From contig CAZFPQ010000004.1 of the NCBI GenBank assembly GCA_964521065.1, forward strand, positions 8,691 to 72,690: a DNA stretch of 64,000 bases. Direction: 5' to 3'. A model generated the notes under the pieces. The model did no database searches. It worked only from the letters and a program-made list of their open reading frames with translations, and had not been told where the DNA came from. Positions 7,721 to 16,961 of this stretch are shown one piece after another. How positions within the stretch are numbered: position 1 is the first letter of the stretch; the number at the start of each line of letters is the position of its first letter. This DNA is from CAYVAP01 sp964521065. GTDB lineage: Bacteria; Bacteroidota; Bacteroidia; J057. Made by a program: the position numbers and the translations under genes.

Positions 7721-9511
7721 CTACCCCCGCTCCCCCAAAGGCAGCGTAAAATAAAACCGGCTCCCCTCCCCTAGCGCAGATTCCGCCCAGACCTTGCCAC
7801 GATGGCGCCGGATGATGCGCATCACGGTGGCCAAGCCAATGCCTGAGCCTCGATACTTTTCAGCGCTTGATAGGCGACTAAAAGGCTTGAATAAGCGCTC
7901 CTGCTCTTTCATGTCAAAGCCAATTCCTCGGTCTTGTAGCACGTAAATGGGCTGCTCGCCCTCAGTTTGCACATAAAAGGAAACCTCAATCGCTCGATCA
8001 GGCTGGCTGTACTTGAATGCATTGCTGATGAGGTTGTCCAGCACCACTCGAATCAAACGGGGATCTCCCCATACGCTCAAGCCTGGCTGAATGTCTATTC
8101 GAAAGTCCCGTCCCCTGTACATCTGCTGCCACTCTTCTACGACCTCGGTGGCCATCTCACTCAAGTCAATCGGCTGCCACATCAATTCGCCAGAACTGTT
8201 GCGAGACAGCGCCAAAATGGAGTGAATCAGGTCCTTCATCCGCAAGGTACTGGCCGTCATGGTTTTGAGGTGGTTCTGGCTCTCCTCATCTAATTCCACC
8301 GTTTGATTGAGTCGCTCTTTCAACAACTCCAAAAAGCCGCTGATGCTACGCAAGGGGGCTCTAAGGTCATGAGAGACGGTGTAAGTGAAAGAGTCCAGAT
8401 CGGCATAGGCATCTTCTAAGGCTTGGGTACGCTGCTTAACGCGGTGTTCCAGCTCTAGATTGAGTTCACGCAGGGCTTCCTGGGCCTCCCGGCGCTGCTC
8501 GTTGCGGGCATGGCGCTCGATGGCCAAAGCGGTCAACGACCGGGCTCGTTTGAGTAATTCAAGATCTTTGGGATCTGGCTTACCGGGGCGATTGAGGTAC
8601 ATCGCAAAAGAGCCCAACACCGTATTGCCTTCGCCAACAATAGGAGTCGACCAGCAAGCCATTAAGTTATAGCTTAAGGCCAATTCTCGGTAGTCCTCCC
8701 ATAATTCGCTTTCGCGGACGTCACTCACCACCACCAATTCATTGCGATAGATAGCCGTGCCACAAGAGCCCGCCTTGGGTCCGACGGGGTTTCCGTGTAC
8801 CGCGCGGTTGAAGCCTTCAGGCAGGCGTGGAGCCGCACCGTGAGCCACTACCTGGCGATCCTCATCATACAAAAGGACGGAACCCATTACCTCTGGGCGC
8901 TCGTCTTCAATCATTTGAATGATGGCGCTCAAGGTATTGACCAAGGGTTCATCGTTCAGCATACCCTCTAAAATCGCTTGTTCTTTGAGGGCAAGTCGCT
9001 CACGGTTGGCCAGCTCTTCTTCCACCAGCATTCGTTCTAGTTCATGGGCTACTCGCTCACTGATTCGGATTTTCTTCCAAGCCTCGATTACCGGTTTTGT
9101 CAAGGCTTGTCGGTGCATCAACACCAAGATCCCCATGCTTATTCCCTTACGAGTCTGCAGGTTACAGCCGAGATAGCTCTCCACCTCCAAATCTGAGAGC
9201 ATAAAATCCCTAGGATAGAGTTGTTGGACCCCTTCCGTAAAAAAACAAATGCCCGGCTGAGCCAAAACTTCCGCACATGGAGTCCCATCTAAATCGTATA
9301 CCAAGCCCTCCATCTTTCCTTCAGGTCCCACGATGGACCGTATATGCACCCGGTCGCGTTCAGCCTGAAAATGGCCTACCATGACAAAGTCTACCCCCAG
9401 GTGGGATTGAAGACCGATACATAACCAATCTAGAAGTTCTTGCCCGATTAAGTTGACTCCATTTGGTTGGTCAAAGTCATCTGGCAACATGGTAGCGGTA
9501 GTAGGTTCCAT
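7721..9511 (-). CDS. GAF-domain sensor histidine kinase
   Basis: 596-aa soluble kinase with no membrane segment. Two GAF-like domains (about 20-165 and 180-335), the second with SCGTAI and WSTPI typical of FhlA/phytochrome-like GAFs; a coiled coil (about 335-370) in place of HAMP; a HisKA domain with phospho-acceptor His381 in SHDLRAPL; and an HATPase domain with N box DNLISNAFKYS, G1 DRGIGFD and G2 GSGIGLAT. The kinase half resembles bacteriophytochrome-type output kinases, but I see no chromophore-binding PAS/PHY arrangement. No response regulator is adjacent, so it is an orphan kinase. Divergent from the helicase-nuclease gene with a 252-bp spacer in which I see no other feature. Confidence 0.92.
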   Translation of the reverse strand: MEPTTATMLPDDFDQPNGVNLIGQELLDWLCIGLQSHLGVDFVMVGHFQAERDRVHIRSIVGPEGKMEGLVYDLDGTPCAEVLAQPGICFFTEGVQQLYPRDFMLSDLEVESYLGCNLQTRKGISMGILVLMHRQALTKPVIEAWKKIRISERVAHELERMLVEEELANRERLALKEQAILEGMLNDEPLVNTLSAIIQMIEDERPEVMGSVLLYDEDRQVVAHGAAPRLPEGFNRAVHGNPVGPKAGSCGTAIYRNELVVVSDVRESELWEDYRELALSYNLMACWSTPIVGEGNTVLGSFAMYLNRPGKPDPKDLELLKRARSLTALAIERHARNEQRREAQEALRELNLELEHRVKQRTQALEDAYADLDSFTYTVSHDLRAPLRSISGFLELLKERLNQTVELDEESQNHLKTMTASTLRMKDLIHSILALSRNSSGELMWQPIDLSEMATEVVEEWQQMYRGRDFRIDIQPGLSVWGDPRLIRVVLDNLISNAFKYSQPDRAIEVSFYVQTEGEQPIYVLQDRGIGFDMKEQERLFKPFSRLSSAEKYRGSGIGLATVMRIIRRHRGKVWAESALGEGSRFYFTLPLGERG

Positions 9512-9763
9512 GTTGAATGCGTTGTTGGAAGCTTGATGAGAGAAATACCTGCCGCCTCATATTTCCACAATCCGTAAAGTTGGGGTAGGGTGAACTCATT
9601 TCGCCTCTTCTTTAAAGAGCCGAAAAAAAGCCAAACAAAAAAATCACTTCTTCCGTAAATCTATGGGTCCGATCATTTATCCCTCCCCATCGGATCCACT
9701 CTCCCCACATCAAGACTGAGGCAACTCAAGTAGTATTTCCACCGAAAAACTGCCTTAGTAAAC

Positions 9764-12700
9764 ATGCACGCAATAAAAAAAGCGGCTTCAAGGCCTCAGC
9801 AACCTTTGCCTCCGCTAGTTAACCTATTTGCTTATTTGAGAGAACTTTTTCGGTTTTCTCAACCTATTACTGATTTTTCTAAAAGTAAGCACGAAGGAGA
9901 AAATCCTTGGTGGTCACTCCAGGAAATCATGCAGTGGAGTCAACAGGCTTCTCAGCTCTCTGAGGGCAGGTTGCCCTTAGAGTCTCACATAGATCCAGAA
10001 CAGCGTAAGCCCCTTCTGAAAATCCAACGGATCAACCAACTTCCTACCCTACTCTTGCCAGAACTACTGGAGACTTGGGTAGAGTGGAAACATGACGAGG
10101 CCCACATGCTTGATAAGAAGATGCTCTTATGGGAGGAACAGGTGGAGTTACATGCAGCCTTTGAAGCATTAAATGTGAAAGTAGCAGGGCAGCCTTTTGA
10201 ATCACTGGAAGAGATTCCCATCGTTCCCGCTCTAGATCCTTGGTTACAATTTGACTTAGATGAGGAGCAGCGGGTAATAGTTAAAGTAAAAAGCAGCCGT
10301 GTGGTCGGTTTCTCAGATTCCCCTCAACGAGTAGAGGCCTGGCAAGCTTGGGAAGCTAAGCACAGAAAGAACGTGGCTCACCGCAGAGTGGTGTCTAGAA
10401 TCAACCAGCTGTATGAAGCATTGCATCAGCTCCATTTTCAGTCCGAGTCTTGTCAGGAATTGTATTTGAGCTTTGGCCTACTCCAAGGACAATTGAATGG
10501 AGTTGCTTATCGGCATTTCCTCTTCCATGTACCCTTGGAGATTAGCCTTCATCAAAGAGAACTTGTTCTCCGTCCCGCAGCCCAAATGCCAATCCAAGCA
10601 GAGGAGCATTTTTCTCCTTTGTTAGAAGCATGGCTCAATGGAGGAAGTACCCAAGGAATTGAGGGTCGTCGTCAGCAAATCCTAGGCAAAGTAGACTCCT
10701 TCAATGCAGAGAGTCACGAGTTTAACTTTGACCTCAATTACCTACGCTTTCATTATCATCAGGCTGCACAGGAAATCTTAGCCCCCCTACCCTATTGGGA
10801 GGATCGGTTCCTGCACGATAAGGAGCTTTCTTGGGATTTACCTGCCGAATCAACCTCTCCAGGTTTGGCCTATACGTTTTCACCGGTGATCTGGGTCGCG
10901 GAGCCCAAAGAGGATTTTCCTGTAGCTCGCGATGCAGATCGCATCGTCAAACAAATCCATCAACTGGTACATGAGGGCCGTACAGGTGAGGTCCCCGACT
11001 TTTTCCAGCATCTTTTTAGCCTCAAGTCAAGTGAAAACTCCCTCAGAATTGCCTACAATCGGTCCTCAGAGTTGAAACGTACCCAAGGATCAGACCTTCA
11101 GCAGGTAGAATTAGAGCCAGATGAGGGGCAGTACTTTTTCCCTTTGCCCTACAACTACGAACAGCTTTCCATTGCGCAACGATTAGAAAAGCAAGATGCG
11201 GTCACGGTCAAAGGCCCTCCTGGTACAGGTAAAAGTCACACCATTGCCAACCTGATCGCTCACCACGCCGCTAAGGGAGAGCGGATATTGGTCGTCTCTA
11301 AAAACCCCAAGGCACTAGAGGTCATCCGCAAAAAACTGCCGCCGGTAATCCAAGAACTGACCATGCTATTTGCCTCCAATAGCCTCTCATCAAAGACCCT
11401 CAAACAGGGCATTGAGGCTGCCAGTGAGCACCTCAGTCGAGCTGCTACGGAGGATAAACTTCACAACCTAGAGGCCCAACGTATAAGGATCCAGCAGGAA
11501 ATTGAAACCAAGCTAAAACAGGTTCAGGATCATTTAGCGCTGAACCAAACAAAACTCACTCTATCTATACCTGGCCAAGGCGAACTTATCCAATCCTTGG
11601 CTGAATGGGCCGCTTACTTGGCCACGCTCCCCAGCAAACCTCATTGGCTCTTGGAACCCTTACCTCCAATCGGGAATGTCTCTACCCAGCTTGAAGACCT
11701 TCTAGATCTGGCACGTTCATGGGCTGAAATAGATCACGCTTTGTTGGATTTCGATTGGCCAGATTCTCAAGCGTGGATACACCCAAACAGCCTGCAAGAC
11801 TTAGAGCGTGAGTGGCAGATCCTACATTCACGAGTGGATTTGGTGGCATACGAACAGCTCCCCCCCCATGCTTTTGATGAGGAGGTTTTGGTAGCTTGGG
11901 CAGAGGTTCAGGGCCATCTATCGGTCTTGGAGCGAAACCAAGATTTACTTCGATCTGCGGCCTTTCGTCCCGATTTTTTACAGAAAATCTGGCTAAAATA
12001 TGGGCAACAACTTAATCAACTAGATGCCTTAGCGGCCCAGTTTCTCAGCTTCAAATTTGACTTCAGCGCTTGTTCAGAATCCCAGCCAGAGCAGTTGCTT
12101 GAACTCTTACTCAATCTGATGGGACGCTATGACCGTGATGGGCAGTTGAACCTGATCACTCGTCGACTTTTGCCCAAAGCAGAAAAATCCTTCTTTGATT
12201 GCCACATCAACGGCAAAGCCATGAGTAGTTATCGAGACTTGCGCAAGGCAGCCAGTTATCTCCAATGGCAAGTCAACCAGGAAAATTTACGTAGAACAGT
12301 AGAAAACTACTTTCAACATCTCAACGCTCCCCTACCCCAGTTTAAGGCTGTTAAATCTCCCTTAGAGGCAGCTCGCCGCATGCTCACGGAGCTAAAAGCG
12401 GTCGAACAGGCTTATCTCGAAGTAGAAGCTTTCAACCATAGTTTGGCGGCTCGCCAACTCCCGACTTTGAATCCCAAAGACATAGATCCGTCTACACTTG
12501 CTTTTTTGGCGGGACTTAGCAGCGTAGCTAGAAGCCATGAGATTCAGGAGCAGTTGTTCCAGGCTGCCCGTCAATTGGCTCATGCAGGCACCCACCCCAT
12601 TGTCTCGGACCTACAATCCTGCATTCAAGTCAAAGACCATGGCCGTTATCAGCTTTTGATAGACCAGTACCAATCACTGCGAGAACAAGCGAACTGGGCC

Positions 12701-14386
12701 AAGGCATTATACCAGCGGGCACAGGGATGGGCAGAGGACCTGCCTCAATCCATGGAAGCACTCATGCGAGGGGAAATCCCAGCAGACCTGGGCTTGGCCG
12801 ATTTGAAGCAAGATCTATTTCGCATCGAGTTGGAAGAAAAACTAGCGACCTACTTAGCGGAACTAGGCGCAGTACAGCCTTTATTAAAGGAAGTGAAGCA
12901 GGCTCGCCTAGCGCGAGAAAAGCTTACTGCGGAATTGGCCGCAGAGCGGGCTTGGCATGCCAGACGGAGAGCATTGACAGAAGATCAACTTTCCAGCCTA
13001 GCGGCTTGGCGCAATGATTTGATCAATGTAGGTAAAGGCTTTGGGAAGAATACGGCCCGTCATTTGGCTTCCGCTCGGCAAAATTTGAAGAACGTCCAGG
13101 GTGCCCTACCTGTTTGGATCATGCAGCAGGACGTAGTCACCCGTCTCTTTGACCAGCCTGAGCCTGGCCAATTTGACCTCTTGATCATCGACGAAGCCTC
13201 ACAGTGTGATATCAGTGCGCTGAACCTAATCTTTCGCGCCAAAAAGTCGGTGATTGTCGGCGACGAAAACCAGACTTCGGTTAGCACCCATGCACAGCAG
13301 TTCCCCTTGGAGCGAACCAATCGGATTTTAGACCGCTATTTGATTCACCATCCCTACAAGCAGCAGTTCAACCTCAATAACCGAACTGCGTCCATTTACA
13401 GTCTAAGCGGTGTCGTCTATCCCAATGTGATCACCTTGCGTGAGCACTTCCGCTGCGTCCCGGAGATCATTGGCTTTTCCAACCAGGAGGTATATCATCA
13501 TAAAATCCAAAGCCTCCGTACCTCCAAGAGTGGTCGCTGGGGCCAGGCTACAGAGATTCATTATTTGGAAGATGATCCTAAAAAGAGCTTAAAACCACAA
13601 TTGGCGAAGCAAACTGCTTTGGCCATCCGGGGCATGATTGAAGACTATGAGTTGGGGCATATAACGGCTTTACCTACAGTAGGCGTAATTTGTCTGGAGT
13701 CTTCTAACGAGGCGCACTTGGAGGCTTTGACCAAGGAATTGGGGCGCGATCCCAAGCTCAAGGCCTATCGGGATCAACTGCAGTTACGGGTGGGGACGGC
13801 TAGGCACTTCCAAGGAGACGAGCGCGACTTGATCATCTTGACCACCACGGCCAGTCATTCCCGCACCGCCAAAGGAAAGCTGAAGCCTCCAAGGGCCGTC
13901 CTGGGGGAAGACATGATGCGCATCTACAATGTGGCCGTGAGCAGAGCCCGAGATAAGGTAATCTTGCTACACAGCATCTTGCCGGAAGCCATTCCCTTGA
14001 TGAATCCGGATTGTTATCGAAAAAGGCTGATTGACTGGATGATGCAGAGTGAGCCTCTTATCCACCCTATCCCTTCATCAAAAACACCAAGTGTGCAAAC
14101 GGAGGAAGACCTCTTGGCCGAGCTTTGTAGCTTCTTTGCCTCAGAAGGCTTCACGGAGCTTCATCCTAAGTTTCAGGTCGCAGGGCGCCATTTAGACTTG
14201 GTCATTGGGCATGGGAAAGGCAGCAAAGGGCTCATCGTCGAAGCTCCTGATCATCCGCAAGTCCTTTCTCTAAGTGATCAGGCTTTGTTGGAGCGTACTG
14301 GGTGGGATCTTTATCGGCTTCCGTCCACGCTCTGGCACCTCGCTCCGGACCAGGTCAAATCAACTTTGAGGAAGTGGCTGAATTAG
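9764..14386 (+). CDS. SF1 (Upf1/DNA2-like, COG1112-type) helicase with C-terminal Vsr-fold nuclease-like domain
   Basis: 1540 aa. Helicase motifs: Walker A GPPGTGKS (about 482-489); Walker B IIDEAS (about 1140-1145) with QCD; HFRC; GDERDLIILTTT (about 1351); YNVAVSRARD (about 1386). About 600 mostly helical residues lie between motifs I and II, as in large COG1112-type helicases. The last 80 residues read as a DUF559/MTES_1575-type restriction-endonuclease (Vsr) domain: HPKFQVAGRHLDLVI, then LIVEAPDH (candidate metal ligands in LDL and E-x-x-D), then TGWDLYRLPSTLW. Similar helicase-nuclease fusions occur in phage-defence loci; that role here is inference. It stands alone between unrelated genes, and its stop codon lies in the first bases of a MITE-like repeat. 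Confidence 0.85.
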   Translation: MHAIKKAASRPQQPLPPLVNLFAYLRELFRFSQPITDFSKSKHEGENPWWSLQEIMQWSQQASQLSEGRLPLESHIDPEQRKPLLKIQRINQLPTLLLPELLETWVEWKHDEAHMLDKKMLLWEEQVELHAAFEALNVKVAGQPFESLEEIPIVPALDPWLQFDLDEEQRVIVKVKSSRVVGFSDSPQRVEAWQAWEAKHRKNVAHRRVVSRINQLYEALHQLHFQSESCQELYLSFGLLQGQLNGVAYRHFLFHVPLEISLHQRELVLRPAAQMPIQAEEHFSPLLEAWLNGGSTQGIEGRRQQILGKVDSFNAESHEFNFDLNYLRFHYHQAAQEILAPLPYWEDRFLHDKELSWDLPAESTSPGLAYTFSPVIWVAEPKEDFPVARDADRIVKQIHQLVHEGRTGEVPDFFQHLFSLKSSENSLRIAYNRSSELKRTQGSDLQQVELEPDEGQYFFPLPYNYEQLSIAQRLEKQDAVTVKGPPGTGKSHTIANLIAHHAAKGERILVVSKNPKALEVIRKKLPPVIQELTMLFASNSLSSKTLKQGIEAASEHLSRAATEDKLHNLEAQRIRIQQEIETKLKQVQDHLALNQTKLTLSIPGQGELIQSLAEWAAYLATLPSKPHWLLEPLPPIGNVSTQLEDLLDLARSWAEIDHALLDFDWPDSQAWIHPNSLQDLEREWQILHSRVDLVAYEQLPPHAFDEEVLVAWAEVQGHLSVLERNQDLLRSAAFRPDFLQKIWLKYGQQLNQLDALAAQFLSFKFDFSACSESQPEQLLELLLNLMGRYDRDGQLNLITRRLLPKAEKSFFDCHINGKAMSSYRDLRKAASYLQWQVNQENLRRTVENYFQHLNAPLPQFKAVKSPLEAARRMLTELKAVEQAYLEVEAFNHSLAARQLPTLNPKDIDPSTLAFLAGLSSVARSHEIQEQLFQAARQLAHAGTHPIVSDLQSCIQVKDHGRYQLLIDQYQSLREQANWAKALYQRAQGWAEDLPQSMEALMRGEIPADLGLADLKQDLFRIELEEKLATYLAELGAVQPLLKEVKQARLAREKLTAELAAERAWHARRRALTEDQLSSLAAWRNDLINVGKGFGKNTARHLASARQNLKNVQGALPVWIMQQDVVTRLFDQPEPGQFDLLIIDEASQCDISALNLIFRAKKSVIVGDENQTSVSTHAQQFPLERTNRILDRYLIHHPYKQQFNLNNRTASIYSLSGVVYPNVITLREHFRCVPEIIGFSNQEVYHHKIQSLRTSKSGRWGQATEIHYLEDDPKKSLKPQLAKQTALAIRGMIEDYELGHITALPTVGVICLESSNEAHLEALTKELGRDPKLKAYRDQLQLRVGTARHFQGDERDLIILTTTASHSRTAKGKLKPPRAVLGEDMMRIYNVAVSRARDKVILLHSILPEAIPLMNPDCYRKRLIDWMMQSEPLIHPIPSSKTPSVQTEEDLLAELCSFFASEGFTELHPKFQVAGRHLDLVIGHGKGSKGLIVEAPDHPQVLSLSDQALLERTGWDLYRLPSTLWHLAPDQVKSTLRKWLN

Positions 14387-14577
14387 AGGCTGTTTGAGTG
14401 TTGAGTTTACGGCCTAAATTTGTCTTGGCACGAGTACTTGGGATTAAGGGGCCCGAGTAGGAGTCTGACTGCGCCGATTTTTCTCAAAATAGCCCGCTAT
14501 TCCTCAAAAAGCCTGGCTTGTCAGAACCAAAAAATCCAGCGCTTGGGCTCGAAACACCAAAACCCAGATAGCTTCTA
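14384..14577 (+). mobile_element. MITE-like repeat, copy 1
   Basis: Begins TTAGAGGCTGTTTG, overlapping the helicase stop codon, and ends in a degraded inverted end (AGATAGCTTCTAAA). Shares blocks such as TTTACGGCC, CGCTATTCCTCAAAAA and CTTGTCAGAACC with the reverse complement of 58786-58950. It carries about 30 bp more than that copy, has no open frame and is more decayed. Confidence 0.7.
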
Positions 14578-14636
14578 AAAACCCTTGCCTATAGGTCGAA
14601 AAACTGACCAATTCTACACAGCGTTCAATGTAGCTA

Positions 14637-14678
14637 AAGGCAGGACTCTTCATTCCCTTGAGGGTCCTGCCTTCTTTT
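14637..14678 (+). terminator. Terminator between convergent genes
   Basis: AAGGCAGGAC (14637-14646) pairs with GTCCTGCCTT (14664-14673), followed by CTTTT. It serves the helicase gene and, less clearly (only TTT), the convergent gene. Confidence 0.7.
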
Positions 14679-14697
14679 ACCCAGTTGGCACTGGTAT

Positions 14698-15825
14698 CTA
14701 CAGTTTCTCTGTGACCCAGTTTGGCCAAGGAATAAAGGCTCCACTTTCCCAGCTAGGATCATCCCAAGTAATGGCATAGTCACTGAAAGGTTCAAAGCAC
14801 AGTTTCAAGAAGGAGATGGCGTCCTCTGAAGGAGTCCGCTCTAACACCTTGAGCGAGGCAATAATGTGGTGAAAATATACCTGATCCATGAAAGCATCGC
14901 TGGTGTATCGATGATCAATGTAGGTCATGTAGTATTTCCCATTGATCTCTGTAAAGGCCAACTGGTACCAACAGGCATTTCCGCTTTTTCCCGGAAACTC
15001 ATACTTGGCACTGAGGATTCCATACGTTTCCAAATCAATCAAAAAAACTCCTCGGCGTCCGGCCTCACTTTCTTGAGACACCAAGTAGACCTCCGCTATT
15101 TCCTTTCCATTCTGGACGAAGCTCCTTTTAATTTCTATGTCAAACTCTTTCACGGCGCTTTTTTTGAAGGCTGGGGAGAATACCTTAAAAAAACTTGCTG
15201 CAGGTACTTCATGCATCACCCTGCTCCTCCCCGCTTCTAGCCTTTCCCCTATTTCCGATAAGGTTTGGCGAGTCATTTTTACTCGATCTACCTTTGGGAA
15301 GCGTTTCTCTTTCCTACAATACAAATCAGCTTTAGACTGGGACAGGTAATATAGCTCCTGCCGATTGGGGCTATAAAACATGGAGCGGCTATCTGCGGAG
15401 TAGGTAACCTTTTGGTGATAGTGGTTTTGATCAAGGTGTTCCAACACCTGGGTCCAGAGGTATTGGGGGGGTCCACTAAAAATAGCCACTTCGCCTAGTT
15501 CAATAGGAACTGGCTGGAGCCAAATGGTGTCGCTCAGCTCAGTTCCCCCTCCTATCCTCACTTGGCCATAATTGAGGTGGCGGATGATCAAGGTATCTGA
15601 TGTGTTATTTTCCCACGTTAGGGAGAAAACTCCGTCCACGTTACTGAGTACTCCCCGTTCGGACTGACCCAAGGGAGTCAAGCTCGCGTAGGGGATGGGG
15701 CTCCGACTTTCCCGATCCATCAAGGTGCCACGCAAAGTGGTCTCTTGACCTTGAACAGAGGTAGCGGTTAGCAGACAGATACTTATTATTCCGAAAGCAA
15801 AGGAGGAAAAAGTGTGTTGCGACAT
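14698..15825 (-). CDS. Secreted protein with carboxypeptidase-regulatory-like domain
   Basis: 375 aa. Signal peptide ending around VQGQ (residue 27), then a carboxypeptidase-D regulatory-like beta-sandwich (about 29-108: TTLRGTLMDRESRSPIPYASL...GVFSL), the module also found at the front of TonB-dependent receptors. The remaining 260 residues resemble the DUF5686-type or hypothetical C-termini of Bacteroidota envelope proteins, but I cannot name the family. No TonB box, plug or sorting domain is visible. Likely periplasmic or surface exposed. Single gene. Confidence 0.75.
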   Translation of the reverse strand: MSQHTFSSFAFGIISICLLTATSVQGQETTLRGTLMDRESRSPIPYASLTPLGQSERGVLSNVDGVFSLTWENNTSDTLIIRHLNYGQVRIGGGTELSDTIWLQPVPIELGEVAIFSGPPQYLWTQVLEHLDQNHYHQKVTYSADSRSMFYSPNRQELYYLSQSKADLYCRKEKRFPKVDRVKMTRQTLSEIGERLEAGRSRVMHEVPAASFFKVFSPAFKKSAVKEFDIEIKRSFVQNGKEIAEVYLVSQESEAGRRGVFLIDLETYGILSAKYEFPGKSGNACWYQLAFTEINGKYYMTYIDHRYTSDAFMDQVYFHHIIASLKVLERTPSEDAISFLKLCFEPFSDYAITWDDPSWESGAFIPWPNWVTEKL

Positions 15826-16150
15826 GGCGGCATGATCTAGGTTGGTTTAACACAAGCTCCCACAGTTTGAAAGCCCATTGAGTAGGCTTTGGGAGTAGCA
15901 ATACCCCTGTTAGAAGCAGGATATGTATTTAACCTAGAATTGGCCTTAAGGTTGAAAAGTTCTTTCACTAATCAGGCAATCCCTGGTCCATCGCTAGCTC
16001 GCTGATGCAGAAACTTAATTTATCCCCCCTAGCCGAACTTTTGCTTACGTCATCTCCTGAATGTTACCATTACAGGAATTCCACTCTACAGCAGATTAAG
16101 AGAACACTACCTCACATTTATTTTACAAGGTAATCCACTCATTAGGCATC
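15826..16150. other. Intergenic region without recognised gene
   Basis: 325 bp read in all frames: no credible open frame, RNA gene or repeat recognised. It must hold the promoter of the gene ending at 14698. Confidence 0.6.
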
Positions 16151-16618
16151 TTATTTAGGTCGAGCTTTGGTCCACTTTTTCTTCACGTAGGCAGCCAAAG
16201 CTGCATTAACATGATCCTTGAGTTTGCCCGGCTCCCAATAAGCGATGTCCTGAAGCTTTTCTGAGGTGTCTTTGCTGATGATAAAGGTTTTTCGGGTTTC
16301 TCCGTCTTTGCAACCACGCTCGCTTTTAGGCCGATCCTCTTCTTCCTCGATGAGGTATTTAGGCTTGCTAACTTCTCGATAGAATTTTTCTCCTTCTTGG
16401 CGGGTCTTGCGTTTCGGCTTGGCAATTACTCGCTCTTCTCGAGACTTGGTCCGGGCTTTGGGTTTTACTTTAGGTGTAACATCTGGTTCAGGTTCTTCCT
16501 TCACCTCTTCTACCTTCGGGGCAGGTGGAGTTGAGCGGGTAGTATTCTGCAAAATGGAGTTGAGCCCTCCTAGTCCTTGCGCTTGCGTTTTGAAATCTTT
16601 CTTCGCTTTAGCCATCAT
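16151..16618 (-). CDS. Ribbon-helix-helix partner of ParA (candidate centromere-binding protein)
   Basis: 155 aa, strongly basic. The first 85 residues are a disordered Pro/Lys/Glu linker (APKVEEVKEEPEPDVTPKVK, then KPKRKTRQ). The last 50 have the ribbon-helix-helix pattern: strand TRKTFIIS, helix DTSEKLQDIAYWE, turn PGK, helix LKDHVNAALAAYVKKKW. In type Ib partition systems a small RHH protein (ParG/omega-like) binds centromere repeats and activates ParA; the flexible basic tail fits that. Encoded downstream of parA on the same strand, separated by the 9-bp array. Role is inferred from fold pattern and position. Confidence 0.7.
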   Translation of the reverse strand: MMAKAKKDFKTQAQGLGGLNSILQNTTRSTPPAPKVEEVKEEPEPDVTPKVKPKARTKSREERVIAKPKRKTRQEGEKFYREVSKPKYLIEEEEDRPKSERGCKDGETRKTFIISKDTSEKLQDIAYWEPGKLKDHVNAALAAYVKKKWTKARPK

Positions 16619-16630
16619 TCAGTGAATTAA

Positions 16631-16707
16631 CTGTGCACAATGTGTACTTGAAATACAGGGTGACGAAAAGGAATTGGTGTTTATTTATTTGTAAACAATG
16701 TACACAA
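16631..16707. promoter_or_regulatory. Two TTGTGYACA-like sites upstream of the RHH gene
   Basis: TGTGCACAATGTGTAC (16632-16647) and ATGTACACAA (16698-16707) resemble the half-sites of the larger inverted repeat upstream of parA. Candidate binding sites for the RHH protein. Confidence 0.45.
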
Positions 16708-16729
16708 TAAACTAAAAGTTTACTATACA

Positions 16730-16947
16730 CCCATCAGACCCATCAGACCCATCAGACCCATCAGACCCATCAGACCCATCAGACCCATCAGANNNNNNNN
16801 NNNNNNNNNNNNNNNNNNNNNNNNNNNNNNNNNNNNNNNNNNNNNNNNNNNNNNNNNNNNNNNNNNNNNNNNNNNNNNNNNNNNNNNNNNNNTCAGACCC
16901 ATCAGACCCATCAGACCCATCAGACCCATCAGACCCATCAGACCCAT
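16730..16947. repeat. 9-bp tandem array (CCCATCAGA)n, candidate centromere
   Basis: Seven perfect 9-bp units before the N-run (16730-16792) and five perfect units plus partial ends after it (16893-16947). The 100-N gap (16793-16892) is the assembly failing across the array, so the true copy number is at least 12 and unknown. It lies between parA and the RHH gene. Because the unit is 9 bp it also reads as an open Met-Gly-Leu repeat on the minus strand, which I do not take for a protein. Confidence 0.9.
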
Positions 16948-16961
16948 GATATCATTTGTAT

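Noticed and set aside
16723..16947. Open minus-strand frame of repeated Met-Gly-Leu across the 9-bp array
   Set aside because: Any 9-bp tandem repeat without stops stays open; no start context or protein-like ends, and it contains the N-run. Better explained as a centromere-type DNA repeat.
16730..16947. CRISPR-like array
   Set aside because: Units are contiguous 9-mers with no spacers and no cas genes nearby.
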